This document shows positions 8,586 through 17,560 of a DNA stretch of 64,000 bases, one piece after another. Made by a program: the position numbers and the translations under genes. Under the pieces are notes generated by a model. That model made no database searches and was not told the DNA's origin. It was given only the letters and a program-made list of their open reading frames with translations. This DNA is from Flammeovirgaceae bacterium UBA5585 (lineage in GTDB: Bacteria > Bacteroidota > Bacteroidia > Cytophagales > Cyclobacteriaceae): the NCBI GenBank assembly GCA_002425185.1, contig DILT01000014.1:225384-289383 (forward strand), written 5' to 3'. Positions within the stretch are counted from its first letter, which is position 1, and every line of letters starts with the position of its first letter.

Positions 8586-9467
8586 TTGCAAAGCCTTGCC
8601 ACGTTTAAACTGATAAAAAAAATCAAGGATGACCGTTTTGAAGAAGACAACATCCATGAATATTCCTTATTGGTTAACGTAGGCTCTCGGGATGTACAAA
8701 TAGCCGTTGTTGGCAACCTTGACCATAGAGTACTTTTCTTAGAGGATTATGTACTCCCCTCCGTTTCTTCCAACGAAGATTTACTCAATACACTTGATCA
8801 ATTGTTTGATCATCATCCGTTTTTAAAAGCAGGGTTTTGGAAGTCGATAAAAATATCTATTAAGAATCAAAAACTTGTTCAGGTTCCTGAATCCCTGTTT
8901 GTTCCTGCGTCTGCAGCCGACTACCTGAAGTTTAATGCACATGTTAATAAAAGCAGGGAAGAAGTGCTGGCTATTGCTATGAAAAACAGTCAGGCCGTAA
9001 CGGTTTTTGCTGTTCAGAAAGAACTCACCGCGTGGCTGGAAGCCCTTTATCCACAAAAGCAGTTCACCATTCTTCACCAATCGGCCGCCCTTATTGAGGG
9101 GGTAATGAAATACGCTGAAACCCGAACCGATAATCCGTTATACTTATATGTCGACCGGTTTAAACTGCACATTCTTTCTGTTAACGAAAGCAAACTGGTG
9201 TACTACAATCAATTCAACATTCTGAGTTTTCAGGATTACATCAAGTACATAATGCTGGTAATGAAAACGCTGGAGATGGATCAGAAGACCAGTAAAGTAA
9301 TAATGTGGGGATATATCGGCAAAAACTCACCGCACTATCACGAGTTTTATAAATACATACAAAACGTTACGTTTGGCGGACGCCCGGCTCATCTTACCTT
9401 CGGCTACCTCTTTGACGAAGTACAGGATCATCATTTTCTTGACCTTTACAGCATCAACCTCTTTTAG
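8586..9467 (+). CDS. DUF3822 family protein
   Basis: A 293-residue protein using a TTG start, 1 bp after the preceding stop; no nearer ATG fits. The N-terminal part (EYSLLVNVGSRDVQIAVVG) and middle (YLYVDRFKLHILSVNESKLV) fit DUF3822, a Bacteroidota family with an apparent actin/ASKHA-like fold inferred from these paired strands. No catalytic motif is recognised. In Bacteroidota, DUF3822 genes commonly lie near rsmD and coaD; here coaD follows directly with no rsmD between. Confidence 0.8.
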   Translation: MQSLATFKLIKKIKDDRFEEDNIHEYSLLVNVGSRDVQIAVVGNLDHRVLFLEDYVLPSVSSNEDLLNTLDQLFDHHPFLKAGFWKSIKISIKNQKLVQVPESLFVPASAADYLKFNAHVNKSREEVLAIAMKNSQAVTVFAVQKELTAWLEALYPQKQFTILHQSAALIEGVMKYAETRTDNPLYLYVDRFKLHILSVNESKLVYYNQFNILSFQDYIKYIMLVMKTLEMDQKTSKVIMWGYIGKNSPHYHEFYKYIQNVTFGGRPAHLTFGYLFDEVQDHHFLDLYSINLF

Positions 9468-9521
9468 TTATCTTGGTTATCAACTGGTATTTACCGACCT
9501 TTAATCAATAACCCTTACCCC

Positions 9522-9977
9522 ATGAAACGTATTGCGTTATTTCCCGGCTCATTCGATCCGTTTACCAAAGGCCACGAAGACATCGTGCTGAGAGGCCTTA
9601 AACTATTTGACGAAATCATTGTGGCAATCGGGTACAACAGCGGTAAAAGTGTACGGTATTTTGAAATTGAGTTGATGCTGGATTGCATCCGAAAAACGTT
9701 TGCCGGTTATCCTAACATTAAGGTGGTAACGTTTTCAGAGCTCACTGCTGAATTTGCCCGAAAAAACGGAGCCCAATACCTGCTGCGCGGGTTGCGTAAT
9801 ACCACCGACTTTGAATACGAAAACAGCATAGCCCAGGTGAACCGCTACCTAAATGCCGAACTTGAATCTGTATTTTTAATCACCTCGCCTCAGTTTGCGT
9901 CCATCAGTTCTTCTATCATTCGCGAAGTACACCGGTACAAAGGTGATGTTACCAGTTTTTTGCCATATAAACTTTAG
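9522..9977 (+). CDS. coaD: Phosphopantetheine adenylyltransferase
   Basis: A 151-residue enzyme that transfers AMP from ATP to 4'-phosphopantetheine, the penultimate step of coenzyme A synthesis, in the cytoplasm. The nucleotidyltransferase signature PGSFDPFTKGH (residues 8-18) contains the TxGH motif. YLLRGLRNTTDFEYE and the C-terminal ISSSIIRE (the family's ISSSxxR motif) are also present. The length is normal. Its stop overlaps by 4 bp the stop of the convergent Nudix gene. Confidence 0.97.
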   Translation: MKRIALFPGSFDPFTKGHEDIVLRGLKLFDEIIVAIGYNSGKSVRYFEIELMLDCIRKTFAGYPNIKVVTFSELTAEFARKNGAQYLLRGLRNTTDFEYENSIAQVNRYLNAELESVFLITSPQFASISSSIIREVHRYKGDVTSFLPYKL

Positions 9978-10660
9978 CGCGGGGATTTGATGTCTACCAA
10001 ATCGTAATATCGTTCAAAAACGTATCGAATAGATTTATACGAATGCTCCAGGGCATGATATACCTCTTTGGTTTTCATCCAGCGTAACTCTTCTATATCT
10101 TCCTCCCCGCTGGGTTTCATCTTTGAATCATCGATCAAATCCATGGCATACCACTTTGTTTTCTTTAGCATCGCCCTTCTGTTCATGGTATAGGTATGCC
10201 AGGTGGTGCAAATTTTGCCCGCCAGCTTTACCGTAACATTGCATTCCTCTTCCACTTCACGAATAGCAGTTTGCGGGTATTTTTCTCCACGCTCCTTTTT
10301 TCCTTTTGGTAAATCCCATTTCTTCATCCGGTAAATCATCAGAAATTTATCCTTCTTCCGCACAAGGCCTCCGGCTGCCTTTATTACCTTAAACTTGCTG
10401 GTAAGCAAATTTTTTAATGCCGTATAATCGAATGCGTTAATATGGAGCGAATGCAAGCCTATGGGCACCTTGGAATTGAGGTACTCCAGCAGCATTTCAA
10501 ATTCAGGCTCTCGTACATTTTTCACCCAAACATGCTGCACCAGTTTGGCACGTGTAATGGGCTCAATAGCGGCATCAACAATATGATTAAAATGCCCGTC
10601 AACAGGGCCTTCATCGGCTTTATAAAGACTTACCGGAATATCATTAATGAAAATAATCAT
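9974..10660 (-). CDS. Nudix hydrolase with N-terminal extension
   Basis: A 228-residue protein. The C-terminal two thirds hold a standard Nudix box (GKKERGEKYPQTAIREVEEE, then CNV), preceded by WDLPKGK. The first about 75 residues form an additional domain without a recognised motif, common in Bacteroidota homologues. It has the full set of catalytic glutamates, unlike the Nudix protein at 7222. The substrate is unknown. It lies between coaD and pyrE in a nucleotide-metabolism neighbourhood, divergent from pyrE, which makes housecleaning of nucleotides plausible (inference). Confidence 0.9.
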   Translation of the reverse strand: MIIFINDIPVSLYKADEGPVDGHFNHIVDAAIEPITRAKLVQHVWVKNVREPEFEMLLEYLNSKVPIGLHSLHINAFDYTALKNLLTSKFKVIKAAGGLVRKKDKFLMIYRMKKWDLPKGKKERGEKYPQTAIREVEEECNVTVKLAGKICTTWHTYTMNRRAMLKKTKWYAMDLIDDSKMKPSGEEDIEELRWMKTKEVYHALEHSYKSIRYVFERYYDLVDIKSPR

Positions 10661-10810
10661 CCGCGGAAGGATAGTAAACGCACCATGTTTGCAAAGGAAT
10701 AAATATTCTCCAAGGACACAAGAGGTGGCCTAAAGATTTTTGACCCAAACCGCACCCAAACTTGATTTAACCGATTGATTAACTGATTTTCGGGAAACAT
10801 TTATTGCACT

Positions 10811-11461
10811 ATGCCGATTATTAAAGTTGAAGCAAAAACAGCCGAACAGGTGGCCACCATGCTGTTGCAAATAGAAGCCATCAAGTTAAGCACGCAAAAG
10901 CCGTTTACCTGGGCCTCGGGGTGGAAATCACCCATTTACTGCGACAACCGGTTGTCGCTATCATATCCGGAAATCAGAAATGTAATAAAGGCAGGGCTAC
11001 TACATGCCATAAAGGAAAATTATGCAGCGGCTGAGGCTATTGCCGGTGTGGCTACGGCCGGTATTGCGCAAGGAGCATTAGTAGCCGATGCCCTGAATTT
11101 ACCCTTCGCGTATGTTCGTCCCAAGCCCAAAGATCATGGAATGGAAAACCTGATTGAAGGACGTATCACAAAGGGACAAAAAGTAGTGGTGGTTGAAGAT
11201 CTCATTTCTACCGGTGGAAGCTCAATCAAGGCGGTTCAGGCACTTCGTGAGGCTGGCGCAGTTGTGTTGGGAATGGTCTCCATATTTACCTATGGATTTG
11301 ATGTAGCCATGAATAATTTTTACCAGGAAAATGTTTCGCTCGTTAGCCTGAGCGATTACAATTTTTTATTGAACAGTGCCCTGCGCCAAAACTATATTAA
11401 TCAAGAAGAACTGGCTTCACTCAAGGCCTGGCGCTATGATCCTTCAAAATGGAAGGTGTAG
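10811..11461 (+). CDS. pyrE: Orotate phosphoribosyltransferase
   Basis: A 216-residue enzyme making orotidine 5'-phosphate from orotate and PRPP in de novo pyrimidine synthesis. The type I phosphoribosyltransferase PRPP-binding motif is VVVVEDLISTGGSS. The substrate region WASGWKSPIYCDNR and the flexible-loop region YVRPKPKDHGMENLIEG fit PyrE. The length is normal. The FAD oxidase gene follows 13 bp downstream on the same strand. Confidence 0.97.
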   Translation: MPIIKVEAKTAEQVATMLLQIEAIKLSTQKPFTWASGWKSPIYCDNRLSLSYPEIRNVIKAGLLHAIKENYAAAEAIAGVATAGIAQGALVADALNLPFAYVRPKPKDHGMENLIEGRITKGQKVVVVEDLISTGGSSIKAVQALREAGAVVLGMVSIFTYGFDVAMNNFYQENVSLVSLSDYNFLLNSALRQNYINQEELASLKAWRYDPSKWKV

Positions 11462-11474
11462 TTAAATTTTCAGT

Positions 11475-12671
11475 ATGGCCATCAACACATTTTCACCGTC
11501 ACCTGCAAACGCATCAGGCAAAAAAGTTGAACCACTTCCTAAAGGAAGTAAAGTTGTTGTAATAGGTGCCGGAGCCTTTGGCGGATGGACTTCCCTTTTT
11601 TTACTTCGACAGCACTATAACGTTACGCTCATTGATGCATGGGGACCGGGTAATTCCAGATCCAGTTCAGGCGATGAAACACGGGTTATCCGATCAACCT
11701 ACGGCAGTAATGAATTCTATTTCAACTTAAATGTTCGTGCCTTAGCCTTATGGAATGAACATGAGCAGCGCTGGAACAAAAGGCTATTTCAAAACAAGGG
11801 AGTTTTGTGGTTGTGTTACACTGAAAAAACACCCCTGGTAGATGATTCCATTCCATTTGCTGAAAAGCATAGCATGGCGTATGAAAAACTTTCCATTCAG
11901 GAACTTTCAAAACGCTATCCCATTTTAAATACGGAAGATCTTCATCATGCTTACTTCGATCCATTCGGAGGTTGCTTGCGTGCACGCGAAGCCTGTCAGG
12001 CTGTGCACAAAGCATTTTTAGAAGAAGGTGGCGATTACATTCAAGCGTATGCCACACCCGGAAAAATTGAAAACAATAAGCTTACTTCCATCAAGCTTTC
12101 CAACGGCCAAACCCTAAAGGCCGATCTATTTATTTTTGCCTGTGGATCGTGGCTGGGGACAATTTTTCAGGAGGTATTGGGCAACACCATTTCCTGCACC
12201 AGGCAAGAAGTCTATTACTTTGGTGTTCCCCAAGATCAGGCGCCCGCCTATGAAAAGTTTCCGGTATGGGTTGATGTAGACGGGAAGGATTTTTACTATG
12301 GCATACCCGGAAATACATATCGTGGTTTTAAGGTTGGCGTAGATGAACGCGGGGCAAACTTCCACCCGACAACGGGAGAACGTATGGCCGATACTCAGGT
12401 ACTGGCAAAAGCACGAAAATTTATTGGCCACCGGTTTCCAGGATTATCCCATGCTCCGTTACTAGAAAATCGGGTTTGCCCTTATGAAAATTCACCGGAT
12501 GGAAATTTTATTTTTGACCATCATCCGGAAGCGGATAACCTGTTTTTTCTGGGGGGCGGATCGGGTCATGGTTTTAAACACGGTCCCGCTTTGGGTGAGT
12601 TGGTTTCCGGTATTATCAGTGGATTATACCCCATTCCTGAGCATTTTCTTACCTGGCAAAAAACAGTTTAG
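11475..12671 (+). CDS. FAD-dependent oxidase, monomeric sarcosine oxidase family
   Basis: A 398-residue flavoprotein. The Rossmann motif VVVIGAGAFGGWTS is near residues 27-40. GDETRVIRSTYG resembles the sarcosine/N-methyltryptophan oxidase subfamily. The C-terminus contains NRVCPYENSPDGNFIFD, then GGGSGHGFKHGPALGE. The Cys at residue 335 aligns with the cysteine that binds FAD covalently in monomeric sarcosine oxidase. It would oxidise a secondary amine or N-methyl amino acid, producing H2O2; the exact substrate is not predictable. Its operon partner is pyrE by spacing only. An extra N-terminal stretch of about 24 residues precedes the Rossmann fold. Confidence 0.88.
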   Translation: MAINTFSPSPANASGKKVEPLPKGSKVVVIGAGAFGGWTSLFLLRQHYNVTLIDAWGPGNSRSSSGDETRVIRSTYGSNEFYFNLNVRALALWNEHEQRWNKRLFQNKGVLWLCYTEKTPLVDDSIPFAEKHSMAYEKLSIQELSKRYPILNTEDLHHAYFDPFGGCLRAREACQAVHKAFLEEGGDYIQAYATPGKIENNKLTSIKLSNGQTLKADLFIFACGSWLGTIFQEVLGNTISCTRQEVYYFGVPQDQAPAYEKFPVWVDVDGKDFYYGIPGNTYRGFKVGVDERGANFHPTTGERMADTQVLAKARKFIGHRFPGLSHAPLLENRVCPYENSPDGNFIFDHHPEADNLFFLGGGSGHGFKHGPALGELVSGIISGLYPIPEHFLTWQKTV

Positions 12672-12711
12672 TTTCGGTAGATGCGTTTTTGGTTCGCTGT
12701 GGATTTCAACG

Positions 12712-12942
12712 TTACGCGAATTCACTATCCTCTTTAATGCCTAAAGCCTTCCCCGAAAGTTTTTTCATCAGCTCATCAAAACGCTGATCAATCCGTTCAT
12801 TCAGGGCGTTGGCAAAATCTTCGCCTTTTCTAATAACTTTTTTCCGCGTACCCGTACCACGGATTGAAACATACAAACCTCCCAATACTGCGCCAGTCGC
12901 AATCCCTGCAACCACGCCAATCATCGCATTTTTTGTTTTCAT
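12712..12942 (-). CDS. YtxH-domain small protein
   Basis: A 76-residue protein with an N-terminal Gly/Ala-rich hydrophobic helix (MIGVVAGIATGAVLGGLYV) followed by a basic helix and an amphipathic charged helix (FANALNERIDQRFDELMKKL). This is the YtxH/gas-vesicle-like small stress protein pattern. It is probably anchored in the inner membrane. The function is unknown; the family is often linked to general stress response in other bacteria. Confidence 0.8.
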   Translation of the reverse strand: MKTKNAMIGVVAGIATGAVLGGLYVSIRGTGTRKKVIRKGEDFANALNERIDQRFDELMKKLSGKALGIKEDSEFA

Positions 12943-13057
12943 AGTGCATTGCCTTTACATGTTAAGGCAACCTGAAGATACCTGGAGAAATGTTGTTAGT
13001 CGATGACCAACGTCAGGTTGGAACAGATTTTATTTGACCAGACACCCAGAAGCGGCA

Positions 13058-13435
13058 TCAGGAGGCCATTCGGGCTATCAGCACCACATCATCAAACTCA
13101 ACCTGCGTTTGCTCCAGTGAGTAAAACAACAGGCGTACCTCTTTCATACTAAAATCATTATCGGCCTGTGCCAGTTTGTATAAATGAGCAAATACCTGAA
13201 GCTTCTCTTCATCCGAACATTGATTAAGGAGTCGCACACCGTGGTCGTATAATTCCTTATCGGTTGAAAAAGAAAGACGGGCTGTAAAAGCATTGTAAAC
13301 AGCATCGGTTATGCTCTCCTCATTACGGATGCGGTTTAGCATCGCTAATTCTCGTTCATCCACCATACCATCGGCATGCATGAGTAAATGCACCAGGTGG
13401 AGCAGCGCAAGTTTATAGGTTAGTGTTGTTTCCAT
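13058..13435 (-). CDS. TerB-like small acidic protein
   Basis: Read from METTLTYKLALLHLVHLLMH the protein is 125 residues; a 5-residue longer start at 13450 is also possible. The segment HADGMVDERELAMLNRI carries the acidic helix-loop pattern of TerB-like (tellurite-resistance) domains, and LAQADNDFSMKEVRLLFYSL is a second similar unit. These domains bind metal or act in stress and membrane-associated complexes. No other ter genes are nearby. The call is by pattern only. Confidence 0.6.
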   Translation of the reverse strand: METTLTYKLALLHLVHLLMHADGMVDERELAMLNRIRNEESITDAVYNAFTARLSFSTDKELYDHGVRLLNQCSDEEKLQVFAHLYKLAQADNDFSMKEVRLLFYSLEQTQVEFDDVVLIARMAS

Positions 13436-13681
13436 ACCAATACCCTTCATGATTAGCCAAGATAAGCAAGGAGAAGGATTCAAACTTTTTGTTTTTAAAT
13501 GAAACGACCCGGCCCGCAGGTAACTAAGTGTGAAAACGTTATAAATTACACGACACTAGGCAAAATATTACCCAAGGAGTAGTAAAATTTGCGCTCAGAA
13601 ATAGTACAAAAGTACAACAGGATAAGTTTGAAAACGGGCGCGGAGAAATGGCTGATTTAAAGAAAACTAGTATATTGAAAA

Positions 13682-14326
13682 GTGATTAGAACAACACCTT
13701 CGAAAATCGACTTGCACCGCATTCACTACCCGAAAGTGAGAAAATTTCTGGCGGACTATCAATTATCAAAGCCGCAGGATTTCGATAAGCTAAATTCCAT
13801 GTGTTATAATCCGGAAGAATCCAACTACCACAGTCACCTTAAGGTGTACGCCTTCCGGCAAGCCCTCAACGAGGTGTGGCACGCGTATAAAACCATTCGC
13901 CCCGACCAGGTATGGCGCGGTACTATGGTTCGGTTTGGCATGCAGTACGCACGCCATGATCATAGCATTACCTATGCAGATGATACACACTATGCCGGAC
14001 TCAGAGCCGGCCAACTGATTATCCTTAACCTGAGGCTGCTCAAGGGTTTGATAAACCTGGCCGTAGGGCATGAAATCATGCACGTAAACGAAGCGGAAAA
14101 ATCTATTCGGATAAGCTATCTGGAAAATTCTGCTTCGCAAGGCTCACAATTCATTACCCTCACGCCCACAGCTGACGGGGGCACGCTGGTAACGCATAAA
14201 ACTTTATACAAAAGCGGATCGTGGTTCCGCGACCGCATACTCTACCCCGGCCTCCATACAAAAGCCATTGGCGAATTTCATGGCAATGTCAAAAGAATGC
14301 TGGAGAACAGGGAAGAGAGCGTATAA
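13682..14326 (+). CDS. Protein of unknown function, possible SRPBCC-like C-terminal half
   Basis: A 214-residue protein starting at a GTG (13682); no in-frame ATG fits better. The N-terminal third is basic and helical (KIDLHRIHYPKVRKFLADYQ). The C-terminal half has alternating strands and a long terminal helix (MHVNEAEKSIRISYLEN, ITLTPTADGGTLVTHKTLYK, HTKAIGEFHGNVKRMLE), a shape seen in START/SRPBCC ligand-binding proteins, but I cannot confirm this. No signal peptide or membrane helix. It is followed by a GNAT gene 33 bp downstream and a META lipoprotein, so a small operon is likely. Confidence 0.7.
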   Translation: MIRTTPSKIDLHRIHYPKVRKFLADYQLSKPQDFDKLNSMCYNPEESNYHSHLKVYAFRQALNEVWHAYKTIRPDQVWRGTMVRFGMQYARHDHSITYADDTHYAGLRAGQLIILNLRLLKGLINLAVGHEIMHVNEAEKSIRISYLENSASQGSQFITLTPTADGGTLVTHKTLYKSGSWFRDRILYPGLHTKAIGEFHGNVKRMLENREESV

Positions 14327-14359
14327 GGAAATATTTAGTTGTTAAAAAAAATCCTACAA

Positions 14360-14644
14360 ATGAACATCTTACACCAGCAGAACGGCAGCAAAGGTTCTTT
14401 CTATATCGAAGAAAACAATCAGCGGTTAGCCGAAATGACCTATACGCTGGCGGGCGAGAAAAGAATGATCATCGACCATACCGATGTATCGGATGCGTTG
14501 CGCGGGAAAGGTGCCGGAAAACAACTGGTAAATGCTGCGGTTGATCATGCCCGGGCTAAGGGTATTAAAATTTTACCCCTCTGTCCGTTTGCCCGGTCTG
14601 TATTTGATAAGGTAAAGGAGTTTCAGGATGTACTCGATAATTAA
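14360..14644 (+). CDS. GNAT-type N-acetyltransferase, small YjdJ-like
   Basis: A 94-residue protein starting at the ATG (14360) rather than an upstream TTG. The acetyl-CoA loop is the family pattern [RQ]xxGxG: VSDALRGKGAGKQLVNAAVD. The preceding strands (AEMTYTLAGEKRMIIDHTDV) and the end ILPLCPFARSVFDK are typical of the short GNAT family (YjdJ/GTLF1 type) that comprises only the core fold. The substrate is unknown. Middle gene of the 13682-15043 cluster. Confidence 0.88.
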   Translation: MNILHQQNGSKGSFYIEENNQRLAEMTYTLAGEKRMIIDHTDVSDALRGKGAGKQLVNAAVDHARAKGIKILPLCPFARSVFDKVKEFQDVLDN

Positions 14645-14656
14645 TTCAAAACGTAA

Positions 14657-15043
14657 ATGAAACCCGTTTCAGTAGCAGCCTTAATTATACTGTTCGCCTG
14701 CCAGACTCAAAACATTTCCTTGTTTGATACAGAATGGAAGTTAAAGACCATTAACGGAAAGGATTACGCTACAGTTAATCCTCCCGCTACCCTAACCTTT
14801 ACGCAGAAAGAAAGCCGGCTTTCGGGCTATACAGGATGCAACCGGTTTTTCGGAGGTTTTGAACTGGCTGATGATAATCTTAACGTTGGTCAGCTGGGGG
14901 CCACCAAAATGTTTTGTGAGAATAACATGGACTTGGAGAGCAATTACCTGAAAGCTTTGGAACAGGTTAAGCGCTATCGCATCAAGGGAAACTCACTTCA
15001 GTTGCTTAATGGAGCAACGGTTGTTCTTGAATTCACCAACTAA
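14657..15043 (+). CDS. META-domain lipoprotein
   Basis: A 128-residue protein with a short N-terminal hydrophobic stretch ending in LFAC, a plausible lipobox with Cys15. The rest is a META domain (as in HslJ): TEWKLKTINGKDY, then TLTFTQKESRLSGYTGCNRF, then LNVGQLGATKMFCE. META proteins are linked to motility and heat-induced envelope stress in other bacteria, and this one is predicted to be tethered to the membrane. It is the last gene of the 13682-15043 cluster; the convergent TPR gene ends 2 bp away. Confidence 0.85.
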   Translation: MKPVSVAALIILFACQTQNISLFDTEWKLKTINGKDYATVNPPATLTFTQKESRLSGYTGCNRFFGGFELADDNLNVGQLGATKMFCENNMDLESNYLKALEQVKRYRIKGNSLQLLNGATVVLEFTN

Positions 15044-15044
15044 T

Positions 15045-16037
15045 TTACCAGTTGGTACCCTGTTTGATCTGCGCGGCACGCGTGCGGTACCAGTTCCCTT
15101 CTTCAGGTGGCAACAATTCACTCAATCGCTCATACGAATCGCTGTTTGCGCTGTCCAGGCTCAGTGTCTCTTTATATAACTCAATGGCTCTTCCTGTTTC
15201 GCCCTTCGTATCGTAGAGGTATGCCAACATGTAGGTGAGTTGTGAACTCTTGTAGTTGTTCACGTATGCACCTTCGTAAAAACGCAGGGCTGAATCGAGT
15301 TGGTTCTGAGTATAGTAGCAATCGCCAATCAACAACATGGCGTGATAGTACGAAGGGTCGTAGTATAGAATATTGGTGGTAACCTTAATGGCTTCACTGT
15401 AACGCTTTTGTTCGTAATAAACCAAACCCTTGTTGTATTGCGCGTCACTGTGGCGCGGATCAATGGCAAGGGCTTTTTCATATTGCGTCAGGGCATCTTC
15501 ATACCGATCAGTAATTAAAAAAATATTTCCATACTCAACATAAATATCAGGATTGTCCGGGTCTTCTTCATTAGCCAACTGGTAATAATATGAAGCTGAA
15601 TCATATTGTGAGGTGTAATAAAAATCGCGGGCACGCTGAAGGTACGCAACGGAATCTTCATCAGTTGTGCCGAAAACAACATTAAGGATTATAGCCAGCA
15701 CAAAAAATGACATTACAGAACCCACCATAAGCGCAATGAACAATTTCTTTTGCGGAGCATCCCCCGGATTGGTTTGCAGCAACTTTTTAAAAAGATCAAC
15801 AAGGCTTTCGCGGGCGGTATCTGCTTGCCTTTCTTGTTGAGGGTATTTACGTTGAACACTGCCTTTCTGATCCCATGTTTTTACCAGGTACTGCGCCACA
15901 CAAAACGCAGCACCCCCCAGGCTAATGTACATTACCAGCGCATCAACAGACCAAAAGAGAGCCCACATCACCAAAAAAAATCCTGCCATTAAAAGCCATC
16001 GGGTTGATGTGTTCTTATTGCCAGACGTTTGCGCCAT
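15045..16037 (-). CDS. TPR-repeat membrane protein
   Basis: A 330-residue protein. A hydrophobic pair (residues about 14-50) and another membrane helix (residues about 97-122, LFIALMVGSVMSFFVLAIIL) precede a periplasmic or cytoplasmic TPR array. Repeats include ARDFYYTSQYDSASYYYQLA, DIYVEYGNIFLITDRYEDAL, AQYNKGLVYYEQKRYSEAIK and MLLIGDCYYTQNQLDSALRF. The function is unknown; TPRs mediate protein-protein contacts. It starts 5 bp downstream of the bestrophin-like gene's stop, so the two are probably co-transcribed. Confidence 0.85.
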   Translation of the reverse strand: MAQTSGNKNTSTRWLLMAGFFLVMWALFWSVDALVMYISLGGAAFCVAQYLVKTWDQKGSVQRKYPQQERQADTARESLVDLFKKLLQTNPGDAPQKKLFIALMVGSVMSFFVLAIILNVVFGTTDEDSVAYLQRARDFYYTSQYDSASYYYQLANEEDPDNPDIYVEYGNIFLITDRYEDALTQYEKALAIDPRHSDAQYNKGLVYYEQKRYSEAIKVTTNILYYDPSYYHAMLLIGDCYYTQNQLDSALRFYEGAYVNNYKSSQLTYMLAYLYDTKGETGRAIELYKETLSLDSANSDSYERLSELLPPEEGNWYRTRAAQIKQGTNW

Positions 16038-16041
16038 AGGT

Positions 16042-16818
16042 TTACTTCATAACCGCCACCATATCCTGTTCATCAATGCGGATATCGTCTTCACCAACTT
16101 CATCGAAGGGATGTTCAAGGTGATCCTGAATATTATCTAAACTTACCAGGATAAAACTATAGAGTACAGGCATTACATACTCCAGCCCCGCAGAAAAATC
16201 ATGGGCTGTGGCCGCAAAGTAAGGGCCGTAGATAATAGGGAAAATATAAATAAACACTTTGCTGTACGCCCGCAGGGTGATGGGTGTTCGGTATGCATGA
16301 ATAATTTTCAGGTTATCGAACGCAATAATCATTTTGCTTACATACTGACTAAGGCGGGAGATTTCCCCACTCTGCACGCCATAGTTACGCATCTCCATTG
16401 TAAGGGCCGATAGTCGGGAGAACCGCTCAAATATTTCGTGTTCATTTTTTTCCCATTCGTGGCGGTGGTGCTTGGTGAACATGTCGCGCATAAGGCGGGT
16501 AAGATCATTTACCAGCAGGCGAGACCGCTCGGGCAAATCATTTTGCTTATCGGTAGTCCAGTCGCGCATGGCGTAATAAATCGCAATAGCATGGCCTTTA
16601 AAGTCGGAAAGTCGTTGCAAGGCTGTTTCTCTTCGCGTGTACGCTGAGCTGATCGAAAAAACTACCGGAAACACGATGGCCACCCCCACCAGCATATCGG
16701 GGAATTTCGCGGTAAGATTGAGGTGATAGCAAACATACGTAGAGATGAGCGCCAGAATGGTGATGATTAAAGTTTTGTAATTAATAATTAGGAAGAAACT
16801 TCTCAGAACTTTTTTCAT
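16042..16818 (-). CDS. Bestrophin-like membrane protein
   Basis: A 258-residue protein with N-terminal membrane helices (TLIITILALISTYVCYHL and MLVGVAIVFPVVFSISSAYT) and two more near residues 190-225. The end, NIQDHLEHPFDEVGEDDI, resembles the bestrophin signature ENPFGxDxDDI. Bestrophins are pentameric anion channels. Its ATG and the alternative ATG of the divergent PAP2 gene share bases (16816-16819). The family call is by pattern, not by search. Confidence 0.7.
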   Translation of the reverse strand: MKKVLRSFFLIINYKTLIITILALISTYVCYHLNLTAKFPDMLVGVAIVFPVVFSISSAYTRRETALQRLSDFKGHAIAIYYAMRDWTTDKQNDLPERSRLLVNDLTRLMRDMFTKHHRHEWEKNEHEIFERFSRLSALTMEMRNYGVQSGEISRLSQYVSKMIIAFDNLKIIHAYRTPITLRAYSKVFIYIFPIIYGPYFAATAHDFSAGLEYVMPVLYSFILVSLDNIQDHLEHPFDEVGEDDIRIDEQDMVAVMK

Positions 16819-16921
16819 GACGCGTAGCGGATCTTGTAAGCCAGCACAAGTTCATAAAAAGGGAAGTATTAACAAATTGTTACCTGTCATTTTATACAGT
16901 ACTTTAACGCCTGATACGGAT

Positions 16922-17560
16922 ATGAATTCAGCATTTTCTACCTGGCGGTCTGCAATCCAAAACGACACCTTTCGAAAGCACCTGGTGCTTACCCTTATTC
17001 TGCTAATTGCCTGTGCCATTGCAGCGCCTCCTATTTTCCGGTTTGTTGAAATCCGCAAAGGAATTGTCCTGTCCGATCCGGTATTGGACGTACTTCAACC
17101 TGCAGAAGTTTCCCTTTACATTTTTGGATTACTCTATTTATTTATCATCATCGGGCTGATCGGTATCCTTCAATCGCCAACATTATTGGTAGTCGGGTTG
17201 AAGGCCTATCTGTTAATCACGCTTTTCAGGTTCATTACCCTGTTGCTGGTACCCTTAGATGCACCCCCGGGACTACTGCTTCTTAAGGATCCATTGGTTG
17301 ACAAACTATTTTACCAACAACCCATCACTAAAGACCTCTTCTTCTCCGGTCACACCGGCATACTCGCCCTGTTCATGTTTTTATTATGGAATAAAGGTGT
17401 ATGGCGCTGGGTGTATGCAACCGGCACACTAATGATTGGCATATTGTTGCTGATCCAACATGCCCATTACACGCTGGATGTACTGGTGGCCCCGGCTTTT
17501 GCATGGCTGGCGGTTAAACTGGCCATGAAAATAAAACCGGTCAGGGAATCGGCCCCTTAA
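16922..17560 (+). CDS. PAP2-like phosphatase family membrane protein
   Basis: Read from MNSAFSTWRSAIQ (212 residues); an ATG 105 bp upstream (16817) would add 35 residues that look non-conserved. It has about five or six membrane helices. The motifs FFSGHTGILALFMF (C2-type SGH) and HAHYTLDVLVAPAF (C3-type HYTxDV) match the PAP2/sphingomyelin-synthase-related group, which dephosphorylates or transfers phosphate on lipids at the outer face of the inner membrane. The substrate is unknown. Confidence 0.83.
   Translation: MNSAFSTWRSAIQNDTFRKHLVLTLILLIACAIAAPPIFRFVEIRKGIVLSDPVLDVLQPAEVSLYIFGLLYLFIIIGLIGILQSPTLLVVGLKAYLLITLFRFITLLLVPLDAPPGLLLLKDPLVDKLFYQQPITKDLFFSGHTGILALFMFLLWNKGVWRWVYATGTLMIGILLLIQHAHYTLDVLVAPAFAWLAVKLAMKIKPVRESAP

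Noticed and set aside
12968..13020. CAACCTGA...TCAGGTTG inverted repeat between the YtxH and TerB-like genes
   Set aside because: 8-bp arms with a 37-bp loop are close to what chance would give in this window; no second copy seen.
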